Shown: positions 22,685-32,317, counted from the stretch's first letter. The stretch is 64,000 nucleotides of DNA from Azospirillum oryzae (GCF_900177515.1 NZ_FXAK01000007.1:2092501-2156500); one strand, 5' to 3'. Numbers and translations: made by a program. Notes: generated by a model not told the origin, from the letters alone.

Positions 22685-23776
22685 TTACTTCGGAACCTTG
22701 CCCTGCACGCCCTCGACATACCAGTCCATCTTCAGGATCTGTTCGTCGGTGGCATGCTTGCCTTCCGGGATCACGACCTTGCCGGACTGGTCCTTGACCG
22801 GGCCCTGGAAGGAGTGGCGCTTGCCCGACACGATGTCGGCCTTGATCTGGTCGGCCAGCTTCACGACGTCGGCCGGGATGGCCGGGTTATAGGGTGCCAG
22901 TTCGACCATGCCGGTCTTGATCCCGCCCCAGGTGTCGATCGGCTTCCAGGTGCCGTCCAGCACCGCCTTGACGCGGTCGACGTAATAGCCGTTCCAGTCC
23001 TCGACGATCGCGGTCAGGTGCGACTTCGGACCGAAGCGGGTCATGTCGGACGACTGGCCGACCGACCACAGCCCGCGCTCCTGCGCGGTCTGGATCGGGG
23101 CCGGGCTGTCAGTGTGCTGGACGATCACGTCGGCGCCCTGGTCGATCAGCGCCTTGGCCGCCTCGGCCTCCTTGCCGGGGTCGTACCAGCTGTTGACCCA
23201 GACCACGCGGACCTCGGCCTTCGGGTTCTGCTCGCGCAGCGCGATGGTGAAGGCGTTGATGCCGCCGACCACCTCGGGAATCGGGTAGGAGCCGATATAG
23301 CCGATGATGTTCGACTTGGTCATCTTGCCGGCGATGGCGCCGACCACCGTGCGGGCCTCGTAGAAGCGGCCCGAATAGGTGGCGACGTTCTCGGCGCGCT
23401 TGTAGCCGGTGGCGTGCTCGAACTTCACATCGGGATGGCGCTTGGCCACCTTCAGCGTCGGGTTCATGAAGCCGAAGGACGTGGTGAAGATCAGCTTGTG
23501 GCCGCTGGCGGCCAGCTGCTCGATCACGCGCTCCGCATCGGCGCCTTCCGGCACGTTTTCGACGAAGGTGGTGGTGACCTTGTCGCCCAGCGCCTTCTCC
23601 ACGGCCAGACGGCCCTGGTCGTGCTGATAGCTGTAGCCGTGGTCGCTGACCGGGCCGACATAGACGAATCCGACCTTCAGCTTCTCCTGCGCGAAGGCGG
23701 ATCCCATGCCCACGCTCAGCGCGACCGCGGCACCGGCCAAGCCAAGCACCGCCTTGCCCATCGTCCTTCTGTTCAC
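22685..23776 (-). CDS. BMP-family ABC transporter substrate-binding protein (nucleoside type)
   Basis: Periplasmic binding protein of the BmpA/PnrA family, which generally binds purine nucleosides. 363 residues from GTG at 23776, chosen because AAGGAG lies seven bases upstream. A signal peptide ends SAFAQ near residue 30, with a twin-Arg start (NRRTMGKAVLGLAG) and no lipobox Cys, so it is a soluble periplasmic protein. Conserved family segments include KVGFVYVGPVSDHGYS, FTTSFGFM and NIIGYIGSYPIPEVVGGINA. It follows the two permeases and ATPase of the same system. Confidence 0.93.
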   Translation of the reverse strand: MNRRTMGKAVLGLAGAAVALSVGMGSAFAQEKLKVGFVYVGPVSDHGYSYQHDQGRLAVEKALGDKVTTTFVENVPEGADAERVIEQLAASGHKLIFTTSFGFMNPTLKVAKRHPDVKFEHATGYKRAENVATYSGRFYEARTVVGAIAGKMTKSNIIGYIGSYPIPEVVGGINAFTIALREQNPKAEVRVVWVNSWYDPGKEAEAAKALIDQGADVIVQHTDSPAPIQTAQERGLWSVGQSSDMTRFGPKSHLTAIVEDWNGYYVDRVKAVLDGTWKPIDTWGGIKTGMVELAPYNPAIPADVVKLADQIKADIVSGKRHSFQGPVKDQSGKVVIPEGKHATDEQILKMDWYVEGVQGKVPK

Positions 23777-23839
23777 GTCGACGCTCCTTGTTCTTGATGT
23801 CTTTAGATATGGGCTTTGTTTCGATTTCAAAACGACGCG

Positions 23840-24769
23840 TCAAGCATCGGGATGAAACAGTTTTCCCAGACAGGCCGGCGCGTTCAGGCGGATGCGGGCG
23901 ACGTCCCGCGAAATCAGCACCAGAACCAGAACGGTAGCCAGATACGGCAGCATCGACAAGAGCTGCGACGGCACGTCGATGCCCAGTCCCTGGACGTGCA
24001 GCTGCAGGATGGTGACGCCGCCGAACAGCCAGGCGCCCAGCATGGCGCGCGCCGGTTTCCAGGTGGCGAAGACCACCAGCGCCAGCGCGATCCAGCCGCG
24101 GCCCGACGTCATGTTCTCCGCCCACATCGGCGTGTAGTCCATCGACAGGAAGGCACCGCCCAGCCCGGCCATGGCCCCGCCGAACAGCACGGCAAGGAAG
24201 CGGATGCGCAGCACCTTATAGCCAAGCGCATGGGCGGCCGTGTGGTTTTCCCCCACCGCGCGCAGCACCAGACCGACGCGGGTGCGGTAGAGGAACAGAT
24301 GCACCAGCGGCACGGCGGCCACCGCCAGATAGACCATCACGTCCTGTCCGAACACCGCCTGCCCCACCACCGGCAGGTCGGTCAGGCCGGGGATATACAA
24401 CTTCGGCAGCCCGTCCAGCGGGATGCCGACGAATCCCTGGCCGATCAGCGCCGACAGGCCGACGCCGAACAGGGTGAGCGCCAGCCCGGTCGCCACCTGG
24501 TTGGCCAGCAGGAACAGGGTCAGCACCGCGAACAGCGAGGCGGTGGCGGCACCGGCCAGCGCGGCGACGAGGAAGCCGGTGGTCGCGCTGCCGGTCTGCA
24601 CGGTCACGGCAAAGCCGCAGACGGCACCGACCAGCATCATGCCCTCGACACCCAGGTTGAGGACGCCCGACTTCTCGACCACCAGTTCGCCCAGCGCGGC
24701 GAACAGCAGCGGCGTCGCCGCCGCGAACATGGCGGCCAGGATCGGGCCGATCAGGGCAAGGTCGGTCAT
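23840..24769 (-). CDS. ABC transporter permease, nucleoside type (second)
   Basis: 309 residues from ATG at 24769, with about eight to ten hydrophobic helices. The conserved NLGVEGMMLVGAVCGF early motif and VGENHTAAHALGY cytoplasmic loop are those of the YufQ/BmpD class of BPD_transp_2 permeases that pair with BMP binding proteins. Its start overlaps the stop of the first permease by four bases (ATGA), indicating coupled translation and a heterodimeric pore. Confidence 0.93.
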   Translation of the reverse strand: MTDLALIGPILAAMFAAATPLLFAALGELVVEKSGVLNLGVEGMMLVGAVCGFAVTVQTGSATTGFLVAALAGAATASLFAVLTLFLLANQVATGLALTLFGVGLSALIGQGFVGIPLDGLPKLYIPGLTDLPVVGQAVFGQDVMVYLAVAAVPLVHLFLYRTRVGLVLRAVGENHTAAHALGYKVLRIRFLAVLFGGAMAGLGGAFLSMDYTPMWAENMTSGRGWIALALVVFATWKPARAMLGAWLFGGVTILQLHVQGLGIDVPSQLLSMLPYLATVLVLVLISRDVARIRLNAPACLGKLFHPDA

Positions 24770-25842
24770 GCCACGGCCCTCCGCGCGCCGAAGCGGACCC
24801 GGTAGCGGATCAGCACGTCGCTTGCCAGCAGGAAGAACAGAAGCATGCCCTGGAACACTCCGGTGATGGCCTTGGGCAGGCCCATGGCGATCTGCGCCGC
24901 CTCGCCGCCGATGAAGGACAGCGCCATCAGCAGCGCCGCCAGCAGGATGCCGACCGGATGCAGCCGGCCCAGGAAGGCGACGATGATGGCGGTATAGCCG
25001 TAGCCGGGCGAGATGCTGGCGGTGATCTGGCCGATCGGACCGGCGATCTCCCCCATGCCGGCGATGCCGGCGAGCGCGCCGGACAACAGCAGCGTCAGCC
25101 AGACGATGCGCTTCTGGTCGAAGCCGGCATAGCCGGCGGCGGCCGGGGTCAGGCCGATCACCTTGATCTGGAAGCCGATGAAGGTCCGCGCGATCAGCAG
25201 CCAGCCGCCGGCCACGGCCAGCAGGGCGAACAGCGCCCCCAGATGGACGCGCGTCCCCGCCCACAGGATCGGCAGCGTGGCGTCGGCCTCGAACAGCCGC
25301 GATTCGGGGAAAGCGAAGCCGTCCGGGTCACGGTAGGGGCCATGGACCAGATAGTTCAGCAGCAGCAGGGCCACATAGTTCAGCATCAGGCTGGTCAGGA
25401 TCTCGCTGGCGTTGAATCGCAGCCGCAGATAGGCCGGCACCGCCGCCCAGGCCGCCCCGCCGATGGCCCCGCCGATCACCATCAGCGGCAGCAGCCACCA
25501 GCCGCCCTCGCCATAGAAGGCCAGCGCCAGCCCGCCGCCGGTGATGGCGCCCAGCGTCAGCTGTCCTTCGGCGCCGATGTTCCAGACATTGGCGCGGAAG
25601 CCGATGGCGAGACCCACGGCGCAGAGCACCAACGGCGTCGCCTTCACCACCAGCTCGCCCAGCCCACGGACCGAGGTCAGCGGCGCGACGAAGAAGGCAT
25701 AGAGCGCCTTCAGCGGGTCGAAGCCCATCGCCATGAACAGGATGAAGCCGCTGAGCAGGGTCAGCGCCACCGCCAGCAGCGGTGTGACATAGACCATGGT
25801 CTTCGACGCCTGCCCGCGCGGCTCGAGACGGATGAAGCTCAT
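24766..25842 (-). CDS. ABC transporter permease, nucleoside type (first)
   Basis: 358 residues. A short basic N-terminus is followed by multiple membrane helices. The family loop FRANVWNIGAEGQLTLGAI and the NASEILTSLMLNYVALLLLN segment are typical of the YufP/BmpC permease. It is 27 bases downstream of the ATPase gene and overlaps the second permease. Together with the ATPase and the BMP protein it makes a complete importer, probably for purine nucleosides. Confidence 0.93.
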   Translation of the reverse strand: MSFIRLEPRGQASKTMVYVTPLLAVALTLLSGFILFMAMGFDPLKALYAFFVAPLTSVRGLGELVVKATPLVLCAVGLAIGFRANVWNIGAEGQLTLGAITGGGLALAFYGEGGWWLLPLMVIGGAIGGAAWAAVPAYLRLRFNASEILTSLMLNYVALLLLNYLVHGPYRDPDGFAFPESRLFEADATLPILWAGTRVHLGALFALLAVAGGWLLIARTFIGFQIKVIGLTPAAAGYAGFDQKRIVWLTLLLSGALAGIAGMGEIAGPIGQITASISPGYGYTAIIVAFLGRLHPVGILLAALLMALSFIGGEAAQIAMGLPKAITGVFQGMLLFFLLASDVLIRYRVRFGARRAVA

Positions 25843-25869
25843 GCGGCGTCTCCGGCGCTCAAATACCCA

Positions 25870-27486
25870 TCAGACCGCACGCGTGATCTCCCCGTCTTCG
25901 TCCGGCGGCGTGCCGAACAGGCCGCCCATCAGCAGGCCGATGCGCTCCACCGTAGTTTCATGTGTGGGCCGGCTGTCGGACAGGCGGCCGTGGAACAGCA
26001 CGGAAATCCGGTCGCTCAGCACGAACAGCTCGTCCAAATCCTGGCTGATGACCAGCACCGCCGCACCCGACCGCGCCAGATCGATCAGCGCCTTGTGGAT
26101 GGCGGCCGCGGCACCGGCATCGACGCCCCAGGTCGGCTGCCCGACGACCAGAAGCTTGGGCTTTTGCAGGATCTCGCGGCCGATGATGAATTTCTGCAGG
26201 TTGCCGCCGGACAGCGACCGCGCCTCCGCCCGATGGCCATGGGCGACGACGTTGAAGCCGCGGATGATGGTCTCGGCATAGGCGCGGGCACGGGCGAAAT
26301 GGACCATGCCGCCGCGCACCAGCGGCTCGCGGGCATAGCCTGACAGCAGTGCATTCTCCGACAAACTCAGTTCCGGCACGGCGCCGCGGCCCAGCCGTTC
26401 CTCCGGCACGAAGGCGAGGCCGAGTTCCCGGCGCGCCCGCGGCCCCAGATGACCGGCCGACGTACCCTCGATCACCACGGCGCCCGCGTCGGCCAGCAGC
26501 ACCTCGCCGCTGAGCGCCGCCATCAGCTCGGCCTGCCCGTTGCCGGCGACACCGGCGATGCCCAGGATCTCGCCCGCCCGCACCTCGAAGCTGACATCCT
26601 TGAGGTTGGTGGCGAAGGGGTTGTCGGAGGTGGTGGATAGGTGCCGCACCGACAGGCGTGCGGCCCCGGCGGCGCTCTGCGGCGGCCGTTCCGGGGTGAA
26701 CAGCTCCGCCCCCATCATCATCTCGGCAAGGCTGCGGGCGGTTTCCTGCCGCGGATCGGCTGCGCCCACCACCTTGCCGGCCCGCAGAACGGTGGCGCGG
26801 CTGCACAGCGCGCGGATTTCCTCCAGCTTGTGCGAGATGTAGAGGATCGTGCAGCCCTCCGCCGCCAGGACGCGCAGCGTCTCGAACAGCTTGGCGGCCT
26901 CCTGCGGCGTCAGGACCGAGGTCGGCTCGTCCATGATCAGCAGCTTCGGGTCCTGCAGCAGGCAGCGCACGATCTCCACCCGCTGCCGCTCGCCCACCGA
27001 CAGGTGGAAGACATGGCGGCCGGGGTCGAGCGCCAGCCCATAGCGTTCGGACACCTCGCGAATGCGGCCGGCGAGCTGGTCCATCGGCCCGGCATTGTCG
27101 AGGCCAAGTGCGATGTTCTCCGTCACCGTCAGCGTGTCGAACAGCGAGAAATGCTGGAACACCATGCCGATGCCGAGCCGCCGCGCACCGGCCGGATCGG
27201 GCACCGTCGTCTCCGCCCCCTGCCACAGCATCGTGCCGGAATCGGGGTGCAGCACCCCGTAGATCATCTTGACCAGGGTGGACTTGCCGGCCCCGTTCTC
27301 GCCCAGCAGCGCATGGATCTCGCCCGGTTGCAGGACAAGGTCGACATGGTCGTTGGCCAGACAGCCGGGGAATCGCTTGGTGATGCCGCGCAGCTCCAGT
27401 CGGGGCGGCGGAGCGTCCGGGGGTAAGGTCTCGGCGTGCGAAGGCAAGGAGGAGCAATCCGGGAAAAGGTCAAACCTGCATGGCAT
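25870..27486 (-). CDS. ABC transporter ATP-binding protein with two NBDs, nucleoside type
   Basis: 538 residues from ATG at 27486; GTG codons at 27531 and 27534 are alternative starts and no clear ribosome site decides between them. Two fused nucleotide-binding domains: the first has Walker A GENGAGKST, signature LSVGERQRVEI and Walker B LLIMDEPTSVL. The second has the degenerate Walker A GVAGNGQAEL and signature LSGGNLQKFIIGRE. This asymmetric pair is usual for sugar and nucleoside importers (YufO/RbsA type). First gene of the four-gene operon, divergent from ygfZ across 212 bases. Confidence 0.93.
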   Translation of the reverse strand: MPCRFDLFPDCSSLPSHAETLPPDAPPPRLELRGITKRFPGCLANDHVDLVLQPGEIHALLGENGAGKSTLVKMIYGVLHPDSGTMLWQGAETTVPDPAGARRLGIGMVFQHFSLFDTLTVTENIALGLDNAGPMDQLAGRIREVSERYGLALDPGRHVFHLSVGERQRVEIVRCLLQDPKLLIMDEPTSVLTPQEAAKLFETLRVLAAEGCTILYISHKLEEIRALCSRATVLRAGKVVGAADPRQETARSLAEMMMGAELFTPERPPQSAAGAARLSVRHLSTTSDNPFATNLKDVSFEVRAGEILGIAGVAGNGQAELMAALSGEVLLADAGAVVIEGTSAGHLGPRARRELGLAFVPEERLGRGAVPELSLSENALLSGYAREPLVRGGMVHFARARAYAETIIRGFNVVAHGHRAEARSLSGGNLQKFIIGREILQKPKLLVVGQPTWGVDAGAAAAIHKALIDLARSGAAVLVISQDLDELFVLSDRISVLFHGRLSDSRPTHETTVERIGLLMGGLFGTPPDEDGEITRAV

Positions 27487-27698
27487 TGCCAAAGCCGTGC
27501 CACCGCTACCAACAGAGTAATCCGGCGGCACCACCGGCCGTCAACAACCGATCCTCTGCCCAACGGTGATGCATCTGCCGCTTTGGTCATCATGCCACAG
27601 TCGGCCCCCGCAACCCAGCCCTCCGCAAAACGGCAGACTCTTGCCAGCGGGCCCGTTCGGCCCAACACTCCAGACCATCGGATGACGTGGAGGCTAGG

Positions 27699-28613
27699 AT
27701 GTCGGCGGGTTACGCAGTGCTGGACCAGCGGAGCGTGGTGGCGGTTTCGGGCGAGGACCGCAAGGCCTTCCTGCAGGGGCTGGTGTCCAACGACGTGCTG
27801 CGGGTCACACCCGACCATGCCGCCTATGCCCTGTTCCTGACCCCGCAGGGCAAGTTCCTGCATGATTTCAGCATGGTCGAGTCGGACAGCGGCGGGGACG
27901 CCGTCCTGCTGCTGGACCCGGAAACGGACCGGCGCGCCGACCTGCTGCGGCGGCTGAAGATGTACAAGCTGCGGTCGAAGATCGCCCTCGAAGACCGGGC
28001 GGACCGGTTGCGCGTGGCCGTCGTCTTCGGGGACGGCGCGCTGGAGGCGCTGGGGCTGCCGGCGGAAGCGGGTGCGGCGCGGCCCTTCGCCGGCGGCGTC
28101 GCCTTCACCGATCCGCGGCTGCCGGCTTTGGGCGCGCGCCTGTTCCTGCCGGCCGACGGGTTAGCGGCATTGGAGTCGGCGGGATTGGCACGGCGTGACG
28201 CCGCGGATTACGACCGGATGCGCCTGTCGCTCGGCGTTCCCGACGGCACGCTTGACCTGATCCCGGAGAAGTCGATCCCGCTGGAAAGCCGGATGGACGC
28301 GCTGAACGCCATCTCCTGGGACAAGGGCTGCTACATGGGGCAGGAGCTGACCGCCCGCACCAAGTACCGCGCTCTCATCAAGAAGAAGCTGTTCCCCATG
28401 ACCTTCGATGGTCCGACGCCGGAAGCGGGCACGCCGGTGACGCTCGACGGCAAGGATGCCGGCGAGGTCCGCAGCGCCCGCGATGGCGTCGCGCTCGCCC
28501 TGCTGCGGCTGGAGGACGTGCAGCGCGCGGCCGAGAACGGGCTAACCTTCCAGGCCGGTTCGGTGGCGTTGATTCCGCATGCACCGGACTGGGATCACAC
28601 CTCAAAGGGGTAG
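27699..28613 (+). CDS. ygfZ: Folate-binding Fe-S cluster protein YgfZ/GcvT-like
   Basis: 304 residues from ATG at 27699 with GGAGG five bases upstream. It has the GcvT-like fold and the family signature KGCYMGQELTARTKYR, in which the Cys is the conserved YgfZ residue. Members bind tetrahydrofolate and help build or repair certain [4Fe-4S] proteins; the Fe-S-rich nu Complex I and QueG here could be clients, though that is speculation. Divergent from the nucleoside transporter operon. Confidence 0.93.
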   Translation: MSAGYAVLDQRSVVAVSGEDRKAFLQGLVSNDVLRVTPDHAAYALFLTPQGKFLHDFSMVESDSGGDAVLLLDPETDRRADLLRRLKMYKLRSKIALEDRADRLRVAVVFGDGALEALGLPAEAGAARPFAGGVAFTDPRLPALGARLFLPADGLAALESAGLARRDAADYDRMRLSLGVPDGTLDLIPEKSIPLESRMDALNAISWDKGCYMGQELTARTKYRALIKKKLFPMTFDGPTPEAGTPVTLDGKDAGEVRSARDGVALALLRLEDVQRAAENGLTFQAGSVALIPHAPDWDHTSKG

Positions 28614-28730
28614 TCCCTCACCAAAAGAATTCCCGGAAGGTGAAATAAAACGGGCTCCGTCGCTGTTGTTCCGATGTCTCTCGACACACGAACCTCGTGT
28701 CCTCGACACAACGACAAAGGAGCCATCCCC

Positions 28731-29342
28731 ATGCGTCGCATCCTGATCGCTTCCGCCGCTTCGCTGGCTCTCATGACCGGCGCCGCCGTCGCACAGACCA
28801 CTTCGCCGACCGTGGGCAATCCGTCTTCCTCCACCTCCAGCATGTCCAACACCGCGGCCCCGGACGGAGCCAAGACCGGTACGACGTCGGATACGATGAA
28901 GTCCGACGCCACCAAGTCGGACAGCATGACCTCCGGCAGTGCCGCGACGTCCGGCGGCATGGGCGGCCAGCTGGCCAGCGCCGACGAACTGATCGGCAAG
29001 AACGTGTATGGCCGCGACAACAACAAGATCGGTGAAGTCGACGACGTCATCCTCGACGCCGACGGCAAGGCCAAGCAGCTGGTCGTCAGCTCCGGCGGCT
29101 TCCTCGGCATCGGCGAGAAGCAGGTCGCCGTCGATTACAGCGCCGCCAACTGGGATTCGCAGAACAACCGCCTGAACCTGGCCGGCATGAGCCGCGACGA
29201 CGTGAAGGCGATGCCGGAGTTCAAGTATGACGACACCATGACGTCGCTGAACAAGAACCGGAAGCCGGCCGAGACCGAAACAGTCGCGCCGGGCGCCGCC
29301 CCGACCGCGGGTTCGACGACCGGCACCACCACCACGAAGTAA
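28731..29342 (+). CDS. Exported PRC-barrel domain protein
   Basis: 203 residues from ATG at 28731 with AAAGGAG upstream. A signal peptide (about 1-21, ending AAVAQ) leads to a Ser/Thr/Ala-rich low-complexity linker to about residue 80. A PRC-barrel domain follows (LIGKNVYGRDNNKIGEVDDV, then KQLVVSSGGFLGIGEKQVAV), then a Thr/Pro-rich tail. Exported PRC-barrel proteins of this shape are common in alphaproteobacteria and often stress induced; the function is unknown. The 117-base upstream gap has only an imperfect GGAAG...CGTC pair, too weak to call a promoter. Confidence 0.9.
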   Translation: MRRILIASAASLALMTGAAVAQTTSPTVGNPSSSTSSMSNTAAPDGAKTGTTSDTMKSDATKSDSMTSGSAATSGGMGGQLASADELIGKNVYGRDNNKIGEVDDVILDADGKAKQLVVSSGGFLGIGEKQVAVDYSAANWDSQNNRLNLAGMSRDDVKAMPEFKYDDTMTSLNKNRKPAETETVAPGAAPTAGSTTGTTTTK

Positions 29343-29381
29343 GGGGTTCCTGACGGTGTGGGGGGCCGACGCCCCCACACC

Positions 29382-30077
29382 TCACCCCCGCAGCAGATCC
29401 ACGAACCGCCTGCAGGCCACGATCTCCGCGCGCACGTTGGCGCGGCGCTTCGTGGCCTCGGCGTCTTCGCCCCATTGCTCGATCTGATAGGTCTCGTCCA
29501 GCTGCGAGACCTCGAACGCTTCTTCGGCGCTGAGGCGGCCTTCCAGCAGGGCCAGCGCCACGATGATCGACCCGCAGACGCCGGTCGCGGTCTGCAGCGC
29601 CGACAGATACCAGTCATCGGTCTGCTCCACCACCCGGCGCAGGGCGGCCAGCGCCTCCTCCGGCTGCGGCTTGGGCATCAGCCCGGCGCAGACATGCAGC
29701 GGCGCATCATAGGTCAGCGCCGCCCAATCCAGCAGCGGCTGCCATAGCTGAGCCTGCCGCTCCACCAGCGGCTGGGGATGCTCTGCGCGGTAGCACAGCA
29801 GGTCGGTGCCGGCATAGGCGCTGATGGCCTGGACGATATCCGGCCGCTTGGCCGGGATCAGGTCGATCGCGGTGCTCGAAAGCTGCATCAGCGGCATCGA
29901 ATGGGCGTCGATCTGGTCGCCCTGCGCCGCCCACTCATCCGCCACCCCCTGGGCCAGCGGCCGGCTGGAGAAGACCAGCGCCGCCTTGGCCGGGCTGCGC
30001 ACCGGACGTCCGTCCAGTTCGACCTGGAAACCGCCCTCGGTCTCGCCGACGCCCGCAGCCTTGTAGAAACGCTTCAT
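29382..30077 (-). CDS. ATP12-family F1-ATPase assembly chaperone
   Basis: 231 residues. MKRFYKAAGVGETEGGFQVE and LDGRPVRSPAKAAL are the N-terminal hallmark of ATP12, the chaperone that binds the F1 alpha subunit during ATP synthase assembly in mitochondria and alphaproteobacteria. The helical C-terminal half includes DWYLSALQTATGVCGSIIVA. Length is typical. It is the last gene of crcB-rluC-HAD-ATP12, three bases after the HAD stop. Confidence 0.92.
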   Translation of the reverse strand: MKRFYKAAGVGETEGGFQVELDGRPVRSPAKAALVFSSRPLAQGVADEWAAQGDQIDAHSMPLMQLSSTAIDLIPAKRPDIVQAISAYAGTDLLCYRAEHPQPLVERQAQLWQPLLDWAALTYDAPLHVCAGLMPKPQPEEALAALRRVVEQTDDWYLSALQTATGVCGSIIVALALLEGRLSAEEAFEVSQLDETYQIEQWGEDAEATKRRANVRAEIVACRRFVDLLRG

Positions 30078-30080
30078 CGC

Positions 30081-30755
30081 TTACCCTTCCAAAAGCTCCA
30101 GCACCGCGGTGGCGACATCACGTCCGCGGTGGACGATGCGGTCGGCCCCGGCCCGCTCCAGCTCCGGCACCGCGTGGTAGCCCCAGGAGACGCCGACCGA
30201 CCGCACCCGCGCGTTGCGGGCCATCTGAATGTCGTAGGTGGTGTCGCCGATCACAACCGTCGCCGCCTCGTCCGCACCGGTCTCCGCCAGCGCACGCTGC
30301 ACCATGTGCGGGTTGGGCTTGCCGGGACCGATATCGGCGGTCTGCAGCGTGACGAACCTGCCGGTCAGCCCATGGCCCTTCAGCACCGCATCCAGCCCGC
30401 GCCGCGACTTGCCGGTGGCGACGCCCAGCAGCACGCCGGCCTCCTCCAGCGCCGTCAGCGTGTCGACGATGCCGGGGAACAGCGGCTCGTCCACCTCGCC
30501 GCGGCTGCGGGCGGAGGAGAAGGCGCGCTTGTAGCTCTCCGCCACCGCCACATGCAGGTCTGCGTCCCGCTGCGGCAGCAGCAGGGCCACCGCTTCGACC
30601 AGCGACAGCCCGACCATGCGGCGGACATCGGCCGGGTCCGGTTCGCCCAGCCCATGCTCTGCCCAGGCCTGGGTCATGGCGTCGATGATGGCGAACTGGC
30701 TGTCGACCAGCGTGCCGTCGCAGTCGAACAGGGCAAGGCGCAGAGGGGGCGCCAT
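30081..30755 (-). CDS. HAD-IA family hydrolase (phosphoglycolate phosphatase-like)
   Basis: 224 residues from ATG at 30755. The nucleophile motif DCDGTLVDS (Asp11, Asp13) opens the protein, followed by a helical cap, the VATGKSRRGL motif II/III region and a final VIGDTTYDIQMARNA acidic motif. Phosphatases of this type act on small sugar or nucleotide phosphates; Gph is the closest well-known member, but the substrate is not certain. The start overlaps the rluC stop by one base (TAATG). Confidence 0.9.
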   Translation of the reverse strand: MAPPLRLALFDCDGTLVDSQFAIIDAMTQAWAEHGLGEPDPADVRRMVGLSLVEAVALLLPQRDADLHVAVAESYKRAFSSARSRGEVDEPLFPGIVDTLTALEEAGVLLGVATGKSRRGLDAVLKGHGLTGRFVTLQTADIGPGKPNPHMVQRALAETGADEAATVVIGDTTYDIQMARNARVRSVGVSWGYHAVPELERAGADRIVHRGRDVATAVLELLEG

Positions 30756-31807
30756 TATTCGAAATCCTCGAACGGGTCGTCGCGCAGGTTGGGGCTGAAG
30801 CCGAAATATTTCCAGGTCGCCTGCATGTGGTCGGGCAGCGGCGCCGTCACGTCGATGGTCTTGCCGCCGCGCGGGTGCGGCAGGATCAGCCGGCGGGCAT
30901 GCAGGTGCAGCTTCTTCGCCACCTCCGCCCCGGCCAGGAAGGCGCCCTGCCCGGCATATTTGCCGTCGCCCAGGATCGGCGTGCCGACGGCGGCCATGTG
31001 GACGCGCAGCTGGTGGGTGCGGCCGGTCAGCGGCCACATGGCAACGAAGGCCGCCTGCTTGCCGACATTCTCCTGCACCGAATAGACGGTGACGGCGCGC
31101 TTGCCCTCTTCCTTGTTCTCGGCCACCCGCTCGCCATGCGGGCCGCCTTCCTTGGCCAGCGCGAGGTCGATCTTGCCCTGGTAGGGCGACGGCACGCCGA
31201 CGGTGACGGCCCAGTAGATCTTGCGCACGGCGCTGCCGCGGAACAGTTCCGTCAGCTTGCTGGCGGCGAAGGTGGTGCGGGCCAGCAGCAGCACGCCCGA
31301 GGTGTCCTTGTCCAGCCGGTGGACCAGCTTCGGCCGCTCGTTGCCGTCGAAGCGCAGGGCGTCCAGCATGGCGTCCAGATGCTTGGAGGTGCCGGTGCCG
31401 CCCTGCACCGCCAGACCGGCCGGCTTGTTGATGGCGATGACGTCGGCGTCGCGGTAGAGCACCAGCGCCTGCAACTCGGCTATCTGCTTGTCCGACATGC
31501 CCTTGGGCTTGCCCGCCCCCGGATTCGGCCCCTTGACCGGAGCGGCCCAGGCGGCCAGCGGCGGGATGCGCACGCCCTGCCCGGCCGCCAGCCGCGACGA
31601 CGTCTCCGCCCGCTTGCCGTCGATGCGGACCTGACCGGTGCGCAGCAGCTTCTGCAGATAGCTGTGGTTCACGTCGGGGAAATGCCGCTTGAACCAGCGG
31701 TCGAGCCGCATGTCGGCCTCGTCGGCCGTGACGATGCGGGTTTCGACCTTGCTGTCGCTTTTGGCTTCGGTCGACGGCATATCGGCGTGATCGGGAGAGT
31801 CAGTCAT
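30755..31807 (-). CDS. RluA/RluC-family 23S rRNA pseudouridine synthase
   Basis: 350 residues from ATG at 31807. The S4 RNA-binding domain is at about 30-90 (MRLDRWFKRHFPDVNHSYLQ) and the catalytic domain carries HRLDKDTSGVLLLA, with the catalytic Asp. In E. coli RluC modifies U955, U2504 and U2580 of 23S rRNA; RluC rather than RluD specificity is inferred from layout. Translation is coupled on both sides: the start overlaps the crcB stop by one base (TGATG) and the stop overlaps the HAD start. Confidence 0.93.
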   Translation of the reverse strand: MTDSPDHADMPSTEAKSDSKVETRIVTADEADMRLDRWFKRHFPDVNHSYLQKLLRTGQVRIDGKRAETSSRLAAGQGVRIPPLAAWAAPVKGPNPGAGKPKGMSDKQIAELQALVLYRDADVIAINKPAGLAVQGGTGTSKHLDAMLDALRFDGNERPKLVHRLDKDTSGVLLLARTTFAASKLTELFRGSAVRKIYWAVTVGVPSPYQGKIDLALAKEGGPHGERVAENKEEGKRAVTVYSVQENVGKQAAFVAMWPLTGRTHQLRVHMAAVGTPILGDGKYAGQGAFLAGAEVAKKLHLHARRLILPHPRGGKTIDVTAPLPDHMQATWKYFGFSPNLRDDPFEDFE

Positions 31808-32229
31808 CAGAGGGACACCGAAACAAGAGAACGCACGGCCCACAGGCCGGCAAAGAAGCCCACCACGCTGAACAGCGTCGAAGCGAGGAAGTATCCCGCC
31901 GCCGCGGCGATCTCGTCGCGGGCGACGAGGACGCCGATGTCCAACGTGAAGGAGGAGAAGGTGGTGAAGCCGCCCAGCACGCCCACCATGATCAGGGCGC
32001 GGATTTCCGGCGGCGGCGACCATGTCAGGCTCGCCAGTTCGGACAGCACGCCCATCGCCGTGCAGCCGATCACGTTGACGATGATCGTCCCCATCGGAAA
32101 GCGGGTGCCGACCCACTGCGCGACCAGCAGCAGCGTCAGGTAACGCGCCACCGATCCGGCGGCACCTCCGGCGGCGACGGCGAGTAAGGACAGGGGGGAT
32201 GCGAGCACGGCGCCTCCGGACGAGCGCAT
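31807..32229 (-). CDS. crcB: Fluoride ion channel CrcB/Fluc
   Basis: 140 residues with four hydrophobic helices. Signature segments are GGAAGSVARY in helix 1, GTIIVNVIGC in helix 2 and GGFTTFSSFTLD in helix 3, the break that binds Na+ and the fluoride-lining Phe residues. Works as a dual-topology dimer that expels fluoride. I looked for a fluoride riboswitch upstream and saw none. The gene is divergent from the cysteine-hydrolase gene and leads the crcB-rluC-HAD-ATP12 operon. Confidence 0.94.
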   Translation of the reverse strand: MRSSGGAVLASPLSLLAVAAGGAAGSVARYLTLLLVAQWVGTRFPMGTIIVNVIGCTAMGVLSELASLTWSPPPEIRALIMVGVLGGFTTFSSFTLDIGVLVARDEIAAAAGYFLASTLFSVVGFFAGLWAVRSLVSVSL

Positions 32230-32317
32230 GGAACGGGAAACGAGGGGCGAGCGCCGGATTAGAGCCAGAAACCGGCGGACTTGTCACGCGATGGACTATC
32301 GCGGCAGGATCGTCGGC

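Noticed and set aside
32230-32317. Possible fluoride riboswitch before crcB
   Set aside because: The conserved fluoride-aptamer segments were not found in the short leader.
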